Notes: generated by a model from the letters alone, not told the origin. A DNA stretch of 64,000 nucleotides from Chara braunii (GCA_003427395.1 BFEA01000611.1:451090-515089), one strand, 5' to 3'. Numbered from the stretch's first letter, positions 32,332-42,155 are shown. Numbers and translations are program-made.

Positions 32332-32667
32332 ACGGAGGAGACACGAGTAGATGAGAACTGAGGAGGAGGAATGGAGGAAAGGAGGAAGAAAGGGGAGTAG
32401 AGTACGTCGAGAAGGGAGGAGACNNNNNNNNNNNNNNNNNNNNNNNNNNNNNNNNNNNNNNNNNNNNNNNNNNNNNNNNNNNNNNNNNNNNNNNNNNNNN
32501 NNNNNNNNNNNNNNNNNNNNNNNNNNNNNNNNNNNNNNNNNNNNNNNNNNNNNNNNNNNNNNNNNNNNNNNNNAGAGTACGTCGAGAACGGAGGAGACAC
32601 GAGTAGATGAGAACTGAGGAGGAGGAATGGAGGAAAGGAGGAAGAAAGGGGAGTAGAGTACGTCGAG
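32332..32667. repeat. Duplicated purine-rich segment around a 150-N gap
   Basis: The left flank (32332-32423) and right flank (32574-32667) of the gap (32424-32573) carry the same sequence, including GAGTAGATGAGAACTGAGGA, GGAGGAATGGAGG and GTAGAGTACGTCGAGA. Either an ~85-bp tandem array spans the gap or two contig ends overlap and were not merged. Frames predicted across the Ns are meaningless. Confidence 0.85.
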
Positions 32668-32781
32668 ATTCGAGGAGGGCAAAGAATGGAACGGGAGGAT
32701 GAGGAAACAAGAGGGGGTAGGTGTAGGTACACGCTCTTTGTCATAATAATCCTGCCCGCGGCCGCTCGTTCAGCTGGGTGC

Positions 32782-32935
32782 TGTATCCTTCGGCGTTCTA
32801 GCGGAAGATCCATTCCAATTTTTTTCTCATTTACCTTTCCATGGTCCAGGGATAAATTTACTCTCAATATGCACGTGTACCCATCCAAGTTCTAGCATGA
32901 GATTCATTCGCACTTTGCACATTTGGTGAGGAGTG
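32782..32935 (+). repeat. Three SHR copies in a row (5, 6, 7)
   Basis: GTATCCTTCGGCGTTCTAGC, GGAAGATCCATTCC (32782-32823); CCTTTCCATGGTCCAGGGA, TAAATTTACTCTCAATATGC (32834-32872); CCATCCAAGTTCTAGCATGA, GATTCATTCGCACTTTGCAC, ATTTGGTGAGGAGTG (32881-32935). Spacing is about 50 bases. Only the first keeps much of the stem. Confidence 0.75.
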
Positions 32936-32979
32936 AAGCGAAGCCGCTAACGCCCTCCGGATGGATGCAGTAATGTTCA

Positions 32980-33111
32980 CCATTCTTTTTTTCTCTTTTT
33001 TTCTTTTTTTGGACCATTTGTCGATTTATGCCTGTTATCCTTTCACAGGGGCCATGATCCTAATTACCCTTCTCTGTATCGTTCCAATTTGAACGGGACA
33101 TTCTTTTTCTC
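32980..33111 (-). pseudogene. U6 snRNA retrocopy 3 (minus strand), internally deleted
   Basis: On the minus strand 33099 to 33008 reads GTCCCGTTCAAATTGGAACG, ATACAGAGAAGGGTAATTAG, GATCATGGCCCCTGTGAAAG, GATAACAGGCATAAATCG, ACAAATGGTCC. That is U6 lacking about 14 bases of the 5' stem-loop. An A-rich tail with G interruptions follows. CATTCTTTTTTTCTC (32980-32994) and CATTCTTTTTCTC (33099-33111) look like the target duplication, so this is another retroposed copy. Confidence 0.87.
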
Positions 33112-33753
33112 ATGATGGTCGTCACACTCGTTATTCTCCCTAGTGCCATTCTTTGAAGTTGAGGTAGTTGAGGTCGAGTGGTTTCGGACCAGCCGGTTAT
33201 ACTGCCCGGATTTGGATTTGTGATTAGCCACCCAGACGTTGGGGAGGAAAAGGAGAAGAAGAGGGGAGTATTGAAAATACGCCAGGGCCCGGGTGCGGCC
33301 GTACCCAGGGACATGCAGGAATCCTGAGCAGCTATCATAGTGTAAGGTTAGAGGAAGAAGGGGGAGTATGCTTCAGCGAGCACTGCCAACTGGCGTGTTG
33401 GGTGGCGCCGACTGTTGAGGCACAAAAGTGAGCCACGTTTGATTGAGGGAGAGCAGCCACTAGGCAAGTTGATGAGCGGATTGCAGCTAGCTCATTTTGA
33501 CTAGGGGGGGGAGGGGGGGAAACGTTTATTGCAGGCAGAGTTTGGTCAGGGGTATTGGTTGGAGAAACATGGGACTGCTGCTGTGAGGAAATAGGTCGCT
33601 GTGATGAGGAAGAAGGACATGGTATTGACGAAGGTAGAGACAAGGAGGACAAAGGAGAAAGAGGAAAGGGGGTAGGCGCTTGAGAGGAAGGTGGTGCAAG
33701 AGGGAGGCGAGGGAGGTGAGACGGGCGCAGCAACGGGCGATTTCTCGTAGCCA

Positions 33754-33800
33754 TGTATCTGCCTATATTCTAGGGGCAGGTTCATTTTCTCTTCTTTTTT
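33754..33800 (+). repeat. SHR copy 8
   Basis: GTATCTGCCTATATTCTAGG, GGCAGGTTCATTTTCTCTTC. The arms have changed from CTTCC/GGAAG to CTGCC/GGCAG, so the stem is kept by a compensatory pair change. Confidence 0.7.
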
Positions 33801-33888
33801 TTCTTCTTTTTTTTTGCTTTGGGCTAGAGATCGTCTCGATCTTTGTGCTCGGCTCACACTGGTGGTGGTCGTACTTACCTGAACCGCA

Positions 33889-34313
33889 GTGTGGACGGTG
33901 CTCGTTTGTATCATGGTGATCGTGTCGCTGTTCGAGTTGAATGTAGTACCACTCGAGGTTGTCATCAAAGTTGCAGTGGAGATATTTATCGTGTTCATCT
34001 TCGTGATCACCTTCTTATTCATTGAGGTGCTGCGCTTCAAGGTGATCGCCATCGTGATGCTGCTCGTCTTCGTGATCTTCATGATTGGATTGTTCATCAT
34101 GCTCACCTTCTCCATGGTAGTCTTCGTCGCGGCCTCCATCCTGGTGCTGGCCTACGTCATCGTGTTTGTCGGGGCACCGCTCATTATCGTGTTCACCATC
34201 GTGCTCATCGTAGTCCTTGACCCGACGGTTGACCGGCCTTCCCTTTTGGAGGTACTGGATCAAGTAGGCGGTAATGTGCATTTGGAGAAAGACCTCATTA
34301 ATGTGTGGAAGTC

Positions 34314-34376
<63 letters not shown>

Positions 34377-34467
34377 GGGTAGGGCTTGTAGCTCATTCGT
34401 GTTTTCGTTGAATTCACCTGGGCGCGAGTGCGGCCAGGTGCGGGATGAATGTGAGCGGGAGCTTTGA
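33889..34467 (+). other. Long hydrophobic open frame over a cryptic triplet tract
   Basis: This 192-codon frame encodes about 110 residues almost wholly of Val, Ile, Phe, Leu, Ala and Met, then an (ArgGlu)n stretch from the GA microsatellite (34318-34372). Hydrophobicity alone would suggest several membrane segments. But the DNA is a patchwork of GTC/ATC/TTC triplets of the same kind seen beside other SHR copies, and the opposite strand is open too (His/Asp/Glu-rich). I see no codon-level or homology support for a gene. Confidence 0.3.
34318..34372. repeat. (GA)n microsatellite
   Basis: A pure GA run of about 54 bases. Confidence 0.98.
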
Positions 34468-34485
34468 GGACGGGTATATGGCGTT

Positions 34486-34550
34486 ATACCTCCCCATATT
34501 CTAAGGGAAGATTCATTTTCGTTTTGCATATTTAGTGAGCAGTGGAGTAG
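34486..34550 (+). repeat. SHR copy 9, at the left end of family C copy 1
   Basis: ACCTCCCCATATTCTAAGGG, AAGATTCATTTTCGTTTTGC, ATATTTAGTGAGCAGTGGAG. It lies immediately before the family C homology, as SHR copy 16 does for family C copy 2. Confidence 0.75.
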
Positions 34551-36699
34551 CGTTGCTTTAGGGAACCATCTGCATGGAGGCCGTTGTCGGGCGCATCGGT
34601 CCCGCAGGGGGACCCTTCCGGCTGCGTCACGAAGGATTTGTAGGACTTCGTCGGAGAGCGCGGTTTGCCGCTCCGGCCGAGTGCGCCACCCGTACCTCTC
34701 GCGAGCCCCTATGACAGGACAAGGTCAGGCGAAGCACTGCTTACCTTCACCAGCGGGAGCTATCACCATCCCTTGGGTGGGCGTATCCCCGCCGAGCTAC
34801 CGAACCACGTGCGAAAGCTTTTCGTATGCAATCGCAGAGGTGGCTCGATTAAGGGTGTTTCTCGTTCGCTGTAGCATAGGGGGTACGCGCGATCAACGCC
34901 CCTCAATCAGACCCGCACGCGAAATGACGCATTGGGGGGGTGAGGTCCCAAGCACGACTCGTCGTCGGTCGACTAGGACGCAATTCGCTCACCACGCATT
35001 ACACCATACTTGAAAATTAAAAAAAAAAAAAACTCTCCTAGTCCCTTCAATATCCGACCCATAATCTTTTAGCACGGCAATCGGTTAGGCGTCGCGCGTG
35101 AGACTCAAGATAAAACCGCGCGGGTGCTAGGCCTTTCTCATATCGACCAGCGATCCAAGCGTACGCAAGTAGTCGCAACGATGGAGTACTATGTGGTACC
35201 CACAATCGTGCGACCCCCGATAATTTCAGGGCTCACGATTCGACACTCAAGTGTTGGCTGACACGCGCCATGAGAGGTTAATCTCTCGATGCTAGACAAT
35301 TGCTAAGGCGGTTGATTACCACACCCTCTTCTGCACCCTGCGGAGAGTGGGTGGTACACAGGTTGAAACCTGTGGTGAAAGTCAGCTCTCGTGGCTTAGG
35401 AGACAAGCTCCATCATCCAGGGCCTGAAGAGAAATCAAGGGGTTTGACTTTTACGACTGCCACGGACTATAACGTCCACCCAAAATAATCTTAAAGAGTA
35501 AGAGGTAAAAAAAAGGGTTTCTCTTTTCTTTCGAGACATAGTCTGTTTAACTCTTGCGTGCGGTCACTACAGGTTGTACGGGTATTGAATGTTTATGAGT
35601 AAGCGGGAATTTTATACATATACGCATATAAGGGGTTGTGATATGCGGGGCTATCACTTTTCATAACCACTGTAGGATTTTTTTTTTCTTGTCATTATAG
35701 CTATGCTAAGTGAGGATAGTCCACATAGTCAAGCAGAAGTTTGTGTGGTATTAGACGATCACTCTCACATCAGTTGTGTGGCTTGTCCATCAGCATTCAC
35801 ACAATACGCAGACTATCACCAAGCTTAATTCAAAGATCTTATAAGCATATCTGCGATCACACAAGGTTCAAACAACAACAACATCACACACACTAAGGGA
35901 GTCAACTTTACTGTTTTTCTGCGATTCACACCTTGCCTTGTGCATACAAACCCTAACTAATTTCCACCATCCATGAAATAAAGGTACTCAAGCTTTTTAA
36001 AAATGACCATTTCAAAAGAAATCGGGGTGAAAACCCTAAAACACATGAAAAGCTCATGGGAGCCAAGGCCTTAGGTTGAGATGCAGAAGTAGAGAAGTTG
36101 TTGTCATAAACCGATGAATCGGCAACCGACATGTTATCAGTGAGAACAAAAGAATGTTCCTTTGTAGGATTAGGTCAAACGAGTCGAGCCTTCAATCGAA
36201 ATTGTAGGCCTGCGTCACATTCCAAGCCAAAACGAAGCAGACTATGTATGAGGAAAACATGCTCCATATCTAGGCCTAACTCCTCTATTAACCTTTTCCT
36301 CATCTTCTCTTAATGGATCCCAAAAATCACTAACAATTTTTGCAGCATTTAAACAGGGTGGATTGTCAAATTTTGCCTAGCAGAAAATAATCTAAGTCTC
36401 CATATTTATACAAAGCTGAAATTTTGTAGAAGTGTTTCCCGTAGGAACAAGAGACTGCCAAGATTTATACAAAGTTGAAATTGCAATGACAAAGTACAAC
36501 TATACTTGGGACTAACTTCTGACACTCACTTGATAATAGAACTGGAGATAGTTTACGCGAACCGCCTTTGAAGATGATATCCTGAGCTATCACTAGTCCT
36601 AACTTCCAATAAGGTCAGTCTTATCATATCTCAAGCTCCCCATCATCCATCTCATCTACACATAGCTCCAGCATTCGGCGAGCATCTAAAACGACTAAG

Positions 36700-36701
<2 letters not shown>

Positions 36702-36759
<58 letters not shown>
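36702..36759. repeat. Pure A run of about 58 bases
   Basis: An uninterrupted A homopolymer inside family C copy 1. At the equivalent place copy 3 has ordinary sequence (about 61770), so the run is specific to this copy. Its length is uncertain for sequencing reasons. Confidence 0.95.
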
Positions 36760-36763
<4 letters not shown>

Positions 36764-36906
36764 CAGAGATACCCCAAAAGAAAACATACATAGGTGAGCA
36801 CAACAATATCTCTCACCAACCCACAGTTTATTTTTCATGTTACATAGTTCGTTCAAAAAAACCTCGTTATTCCTTTTTTACCCTTCCTTACATAAGACAT
36901 AGGATC

Positions 36907-38115
36907 AGCCAACTCAACTTATGAATGTGATTGACCTGCCAGTTTATATGACTATGCCACACCAACTTATAGTGCCTAGTCTGGTAATACAAGTATACGT
37001 CGGGCATAAGACCAAATCACACCAACTTATGGTGTGACCGGTTTCTGCCTAGACGATTGACATAAGGTGTATGACTGGGCCGCATCAACTTATGGTGAGG
37101 CTGGTCACCCTGAACTTTCGGCATACTCAAAGAACTGAACCACCTCAACTTATGAGGGGTCAGCCTCTGCCGAAACAAATGACGAAAAGCATATGATCAG
37201 AACACAACTTATGTTGTGTCCGGCCAACTCATACAATGACATATAGCATAAAACTAGGCTACTCAACTTATGAGTAGTCGAGCCTCGCCTAAACAAGTAA
37301 CAAGCGTGTGTGATCGAATAACCTGCAACTTACGCATTCGCTAGGCCTCCGAAGCACAACTACATTCAATAAATAAAGTCACTCTTAAATTTTGTCTTCA
37401 GACGAGTGGTCAGGTCACCTCATTTTATAAAAATCCCCATCCAAATGTCGATTATGTTTAGAAAAAGAAATAACCAAATTTTATATACCTCTCTGCTTTT
37501 GTGTTATCAGAGGCATAGGACCAACTACCCAACTTATGGATGAGTCAGTCTGCCCAAAGTTACCACTTAAATTTTATATTACTCATCTTATTTCTCCTTT
37601 GCTTTGTCTGCTACCGGCTTATATGGTTGAATCTCCCAACTTGTGGCGCCCAGCCTGCCAATAATATACATAATAAATAAAGGTATCATATTTTGATTCT
37701 CCTTATGTTGCCGGCTCATGACTTGACCAAACCAACTTCCGGTGTGAATAGTCTGCCTGAACAAGTAGACATAAGGCATAAAACTGATTCACACCAACTT
37801 ATGATGTGGTCAGTTTTTGCCTAAACAAATTGACGTAAGGCGTATGACCGTGTCACACCAACTTATGGTGGGGCTGGTCAGCCTGAACATTTGGCATACA
37901 CAAAGAATTGAGTCACCTCAACTTATGAGGAGTCAAGCCTTTGCATAAACAAACGACGAAAACATATGACCAGAACACAACAACTTATGTTGTGCCCCGG
38001 CCTGACCAAACAGTTACATATGGCGTAGAGCTAGGCTACTCAACTTATGAGTAGCCCAGGCCAGCCTAGACAAGTAACGAGTGTGTGTGACTGAACATCC
38101 CGCAACTTATGCGTT
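36907..38115. repeat. Hairpin array of family C copy 1 (constant loop, variable arms)
   Basis: About 16 units, spaced about 45-75 bases within two blocks (36907-37345 and 37525-38115), each centred on AACTTAT. Arms differ between units but pair within them: TCACACC/GGTGTGA (37017-37037), CCTC/GAGG (about 37141), ACACAAC/GTTGTGT (about 37203), CTACTC/GAGTAG (37259-37277), TGC/GCA (about 37324), CACAAC/GTTGTG (about 37976), CTACTC/GAGTAG (about 38037), CGC/GCG (about 38101). Spacers carry AACAAATGACATAAGGC-like wording. The two blocks repeat the same order of arm types, so a multi-unit block was duplicated. Confidence 0.88.
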
Positions 38116-38659
38116 CACTTAGCCTTCGCGACGCAACAACAAGTAAAGTCACAGATTTGTCTTGTCTGAGTTCACACAGATAGTCTGACTTTATCCTACA
38201 TACTTGTCAATTTTACCCTTTCAAAACATGTCCTGAAGTCAAACAAGTAATCATATAGTTAGTTTACTCGGTCATACTTACAGTCAGACAATAGTAAAAG
38301 GATAATACATTTTTAGGGATAGGATCACAAGCGTAAAACGACCGTTATACCTGAGTGTTCCCTGCCTCCAGAACCCCACCTGGGCTCCGGCAGAGCTCCG
38401 CAATCGGTGGGTGGACCTCCGACAAGGTCTTGTTGCGGTACGGATTGTAATCCCGCCTGCCGCCTTTCTCTCGTAACCAATCAGACTAGGCTGAGAGTAA
38501 GAAGGGCAGAAGTAGAATCATTAAGACTCTCAGATAGAAGAGAGGTGCGCTCAGACTCGCAGGAGAGGTTCTTGTAATCTTCGACTCTTGAGGGCCCCGC
38601 AATGGTGGCCAAAATAATGCAATAAAGTCGGTCGAACCACGGCTAAAACGAAGTTAAAT

Positions 38660-40070
38660 CTCGGCCAGAAATGTAGAATGACCATTGTCTGACTGCCCTT
38701 CCAGCCACAGTAGTAATCCCCATGCAAAGTTTGCTCCTCCCTTTAAGTCTTCAGCACCTCCCCTCTGACCACTTGCGTGGCTATGTAGTCTAGGAAGGTG
38801 GCGTCTGCATGGAGCGCACCCCTATGCTCTATTCGAGATGCAGCAAAAAGCAGCGAGACTCAACAAAACATCAATAAGTTTGACAGTTGCATGCAGTAGC
38901 ATTGCGTCGGAGTAATATATGACGCAAAACACAGCAAGAGACAGTGTTGCGCCCAGCAAGTGCGCGGCAAGGCGCACGGTGCACCTCAGTGACATAAACA
39001 AAATACGGGATGCTCAGCAAGGCAGTGCCGCATGGCAACGTGCGGTAATGCACAGCGAGCCACAACGCCGTACCGCAACAAGACCCGGTGAAACACAGCA
39101 AGACGCCACAGACTCAGCAATGGATAGTGAAACAACAGTTGCGTGCCGTAGCATCGACCAGAGTCGAACAGGAGCAGCAACAAGGTATATACAGATGCCA
39201 ACTACACAGCAGCAACGGAGTTCAAGCAGATGTCATCTACATAGACCACCGTTGTGACAAGGTACAAGTTCTCAAAGTCTGTATAACCTCATCGGTGCCC
39301 TTTTCGAACTAGGGCATCCAGCAGCGGTACCAACAACCTTTTCTCGAGTCACTCATCAACCACAGTGATAGTAGCAGTAGTAGCCTCTGTCACCGCCTCA
39401 ACAGTTGTCTCACACGGCCCTCTGTAGCAACAGCCTGGCACCCTCAGTAGTAGCAGCTCACATAGTCATCTTCTTCTACTATAATATTTCACCTCAGTCA
39501 TAGATCCTAGTACCAGTCCGTTAAACTGTCTCTAAGTCTGAACATACAAATATCAACCGCCCTCAGTATCCGTTGATGCCAAGGTGGTTGAAGTCTATCG
39601 CGCACAACAACTGGAAACAACGGCCGTTCAGACAGTATGGGTAGACATACATGCACAACCCTCGCGCCTGACGACCATGGCTCCAAAGGAAGTAATCACA
39701 ACGGATGCTCCAACCTCCAAAAATATCAAAGTCTGGGTTGCAAATGACTTTTACACAAATCGCTTCACCAACAAAAAACAATCATGCACCACCATCGATA
39801 GGAGCAAGAAGAAACTCTTAATCTGTTAATGTTTGCTATGCCTGCACCAGACAAACTTCCAAACTATCAAATGCCACTCCTTTGGAGTAACTCAACTCTG
39901 CGCTTCTGTTGATTGTACGTATATCAATCGGACCATCGCCGACCACGAGCAACAACGTGACCACCACGCAGACAGCATCATACCGTAGCCCGACTTTCGA
40001 TTCATCGTACATACGCAACTTGTCGGGCAAGTTTCCTCTCTCGCTGCAGCCCCCACGCTACTTTCATCGA
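38660..40070. other. No recognised gene; CAGCAA-rich DNA
   Basis: At 38830-39480 the DNA is rich in CAGCAA/GCAACA words, without a regular period. The equivalent place after family C copy 2 (49790-50400) is also GCAACAA-rich. Overlapping frames on both strands are not convincing. Confidence 0.5.
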
Positions 40071-40075
40071 TAGGT

Positions 40076-40116
40076 TGAGCAAAATCGGAATGAATCTTAA
40101 TCTGGAACGTGACCAC
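40076..40116 (-). repeat. SHR copy 10 (minus strand)
   Basis: On the minus strand: CACGTTCCAGATTAAGATTC, ATTCCGATTTTGCTC. This is a partial match to the SHR consensus. Confidence 0.65.
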
Positions 40117-40356
40117 GTACATTGGCCTGGGGAAGTGAGCAACAGGGCTCAGTGCCAACCAGGACGACAAACGCGAGAGGCAGCTCTTTCGTACCACGAT
40201 CGAGGCGGCGAGCATGAGTCGACCTTCATGACGCCGGGAACAGGAGCTTCATCGAATGACGGAATTCGATGGTCAGCCAAGAATTCCGAGATACGATGAT
40301 CCGCGCGTTTATGACGCTCAGATCACCGCCCCACTGTTTGCTATATATGATAGAAG

Positions 40357-40396
40357 AGGATGAATCTTTTGCTAGAACGTGCGAAGATTCATCGCC
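40357..40396 (-). repeat. SHR copy 11 (minus strand)
   Basis: On the minus strand: GATGAATCTTCGCACGTTCT, AGCAAAAGATTCATCCTC. It can fold by GATGAATCTT pairing with AAGATTCATC, a longer 10-bp stem than in other copies. Confidence 0.75.
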
Positions 40397-40425
40397 ATTT
40401 CCACATCTCTCTCACGCTCTGCCAC

Positions 40426-40541
40426 CAGGTAAGTGCGTTCTCCCCTTCCTTTACCCCTCTTCGCCTTCCTCTTCTGTTCCTATCAGGTAAGTGCGTTCTC
40501 CCCTTCCTTTACCCCTCTTCGCCTTCCTCTTCTGTTCCTAT
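40426..40541. repeat. 58-bp tandem duplication with splice-donor-like CAGGTAAGT
   Basis: A 58-bp unit, starting CAGGTAAGTGCG and then pyrimidine-rich, is repeated at 40426-40483 and 40484-40541 without visible differences. CAG|GTAAGT is a perfect 5' splice consensus, but no exon is supported. Confidence 0.95.
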
Positions 40542-41059
40542 CCGCCTTCTTCCTCGACCCTCTCCGCGCGATCTCTTTCTCTCCTGCCTCCCGTTCTACC
40601 TTCCCACTGCCTCGTTCGCCCCTGAGCTCAGATATGCGCCTCGATACTTTCTCCTCCTCTCATTGTCTTTGCGTGCTTACTGAGGTCGATCTCCAACTGC
40701 TCCTGACGTCCTCATAGTCTGGCATTTCTGAGAGAGAGGGCAACATCTTGGTAAAAGGAGCGCGATAATAAGCAACCACAACCGGAGACTACGAAGTCGA
40801 GCGAATCGGTTACTAGGATCACGCCGGCGGGCTGTCCTGAAAGAGCTGCACTCCGACGAGCACCAAGAGCGTGATTGCGAAGGACGCCCCCACAACACGA
40901 AGCTTAAGAGAAGTATGACGAGGGCGGTGATGGTCGCGACTGTATTGGTTGCGATGGTGACGTGGACAATGAATACCGCAACCCCGACACTGTTGGAGAT
41001 CCCGATGTCGAGCCGAGTCGTCCCGTTAAGTGCCACGCCCTACTACGAGCCAGGTGTAC

Positions 41060-41182
41060 GACGTGAGAATGAACCTTCCATCAAACATGGAGAACTACGT
41101 TGTTCATCTCCGCTCACCCTCATTCCTCCGCGCAACTCCGAGAAATGGATCTTCCATTAGATCATAGTAGGAAGATATATCG
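41060..41182 (-). repeat. SHR copies 12 and 13 (minus strand)
   Basis: On the minus strand, 41182-41140 reads ATATATCTTCCTACTATGAT, CTAATGGAAGATCCATTTCT, and 41100-41060 reads GTTCTCCATGTTTGATGGAA, GGTTCATTCTCACGTC. The first keeps ATCTTCC/GGAAGAT. A GTC/ATC triplet tract follows on the minus strand (40915-41036). Confidence 0.72.
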
Positions 41183-41768
41183 TGCCCTTTTCCTAACTTC
41201 TCTCAAGCGAGTGCTTCGCCTCTCTTCTCTCCCTCGTTCTCTCTCTCCAAGAAGCATGTGGCCTCCTAGAAAGAAGAAGATCGCCTTATTGGACTTGAGC
41301 AGGAGCACTTTGATAGGAATGATAAGCGACACCTGGACGACAACAACTACCACGGCCCAGATGACGATGTCGAAGACCGCCGCGCAGCAGGCATGTGGGC
41401 AAAAACAGCTCAATCACTGGTAAGAACGCGACTTGCAGATGCAGAGCCTGAGCAATACGAGGAGGTCGACTTCCTAATCACTCAATGAAGGAAAGTCGTG
41501 TGGCGACAGCAAGTGAGACCACTACCCCGCGTGTTGACGACCGGGATGACCACCGCTAAAACAGCAGCCGCTATTACAGGGGTCTGATGTCCGACACGCC
41601 CTCAAACTCGCTTCCGGATAGCCATGAGAATGTCGATGGCGAACATTCTTTGGGTCATAACGGAGGCTCATACAATGTCCACTACGAGAACGAAGCGTGA
41701 TTCCAATGCGCAGGGCATTTATCAAACTGCAAAGGAAGGCTTCGTCGCTGCTTTATACATGTCCCCCA

Positions 41769-41829
41769 CACAGGGGTCATGTTAATCTTCTCTGTATCGT
41801 TCCAATCTTATCGGATGTCCCGAAGGACC
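41769..41829 (-). pseudogene. U6 snRNA retrocopy 4 (minus strand), 3'-truncated
   Basis: On the minus strand: GGTCCTTCGGGACATCCGAT, AAGATTGGAACGATACAGAG, AAGATTAACATGACCCCTG, then unrelated sequence. The 5' stem and the ACAGAGA region are well kept, but the 3' half is missing and there is no A tail. The upstream DNA has no TATA box at the plant U6 distance. Confidence 0.87.
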
Positions 41830-41917
41830 ACGGCTGAATAGAAAGTGAAAAGTCGTCGTTGCGCTGACCGGCCCCAGGAAATTCGTAAGCATTCGGTTTT
41901 ACTCATCAGGTTGCATC

Positions 41918-41992
41918 ATATCTGGATTCGAACTCGGGTTTGCATTTCAACAATTCAATGGTGTACCCACTGAGCTAGGCTCTTGGTACACA
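41918..41992 (-). pseudogene. tRNA-like sequence (tRNA pseudogene or SINE head)
   Basis: On the minus strand, TAGCTCAGTGG (A box, about 41977-41967) and AGTTCGAATCC (B box, about 41935-41925) match internal Pol III promoter elements at tRNA spacing. The D, T and acceptor stems do not pair well, so this is not a working tRNA. About 95 bases downstream on the same strand begins the truncated U6, suggesting a composite retroposon. Confidence 0.6.
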
Positions 41993-42012
41993 ACCGGTAC
42001 CAGTACCAGCGC

Positions 42013-42155
42013 CGGACCGCGTCCCAAACTGGGAGAAAAATAAAAATAATAATCATAAAAACTTGAAAAATTCAGAAAAATGAACGAGGGGAGGTGGACC
42101 GTCAAAACCCTGCCCTCGGTCCTGCTTATTGGGTCCGCGGTCGGACTTCCTAGCA
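42013..42155. mobile_element. Possible small foldback, GC arms and A-rich core
   Basis: CCGGACCGCGTCCC (about 42013) and GGGTCCGCGGTCGG (about 42133) are imperfect inverted arms around an A-rich middle (42040-42085). The architecture is like the elements at 43661 and 46129, but no target duplication is found. Confidence 0.35.

Larger units (their letters stand above)
34560..38660 (+). repeat. Interspersed family C, copy 1
   Basis: Three copies (here, 44500-49750, 58405-63440) align in order. Left part: GCGTCACG, GCCGAGTGCGCC, CTACGACAGGA-like, ACTTACCT.C, CACCATCCCTT.GG.GG, CGAGCTACCGAACCACGT, ATGCAATCGCAGAG, GTAGCATAGGGG. Middle part: AGGCCTTAGGTTGAG-like and TTCCCGTAGGAA. Then the hairpin array (36907-38115) and a right part with TATACCTG.G.GTTCC..GCCTCC, CAGAGCTCC and TGAGAGTA.GAAGG. 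No reading frame is conserved and no LTRs or terminal inverted repeats were found. Orientation is arbitrary. Confidence 0.8.

Noticed and set aside
32226-32888. Long minus-strand frames of 140-220 codons
   Set aside because: They run through 150 Ns and a GA microsatellite and are not evidence of coding.
33889-34467. Multi-pass membrane protein
   Set aside because: The hydrophobic run comes from cryptic triplet repeats seen beside other short hairpin repeats, and the tail is a GA microsatellite.
36907-38115. CRISPR-like array (regular short repeats with spacers)
   Set aside because: Repeats are not identical, arms vary in a self-complementary way, spacers are themselves similar, and the context is a eukaryotic repeat family.
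40426-40541. Exon-intron boundary of a real gene
   Set aside because: A perfect splice donor is present twice, but no supported exon, acceptor or coding homology is nearby.
41918-41992. Functional tRNA gene
   Set aside because: A and B boxes are good, but D, T and acceptor stems do not pair and no terminator T run follows suitably.
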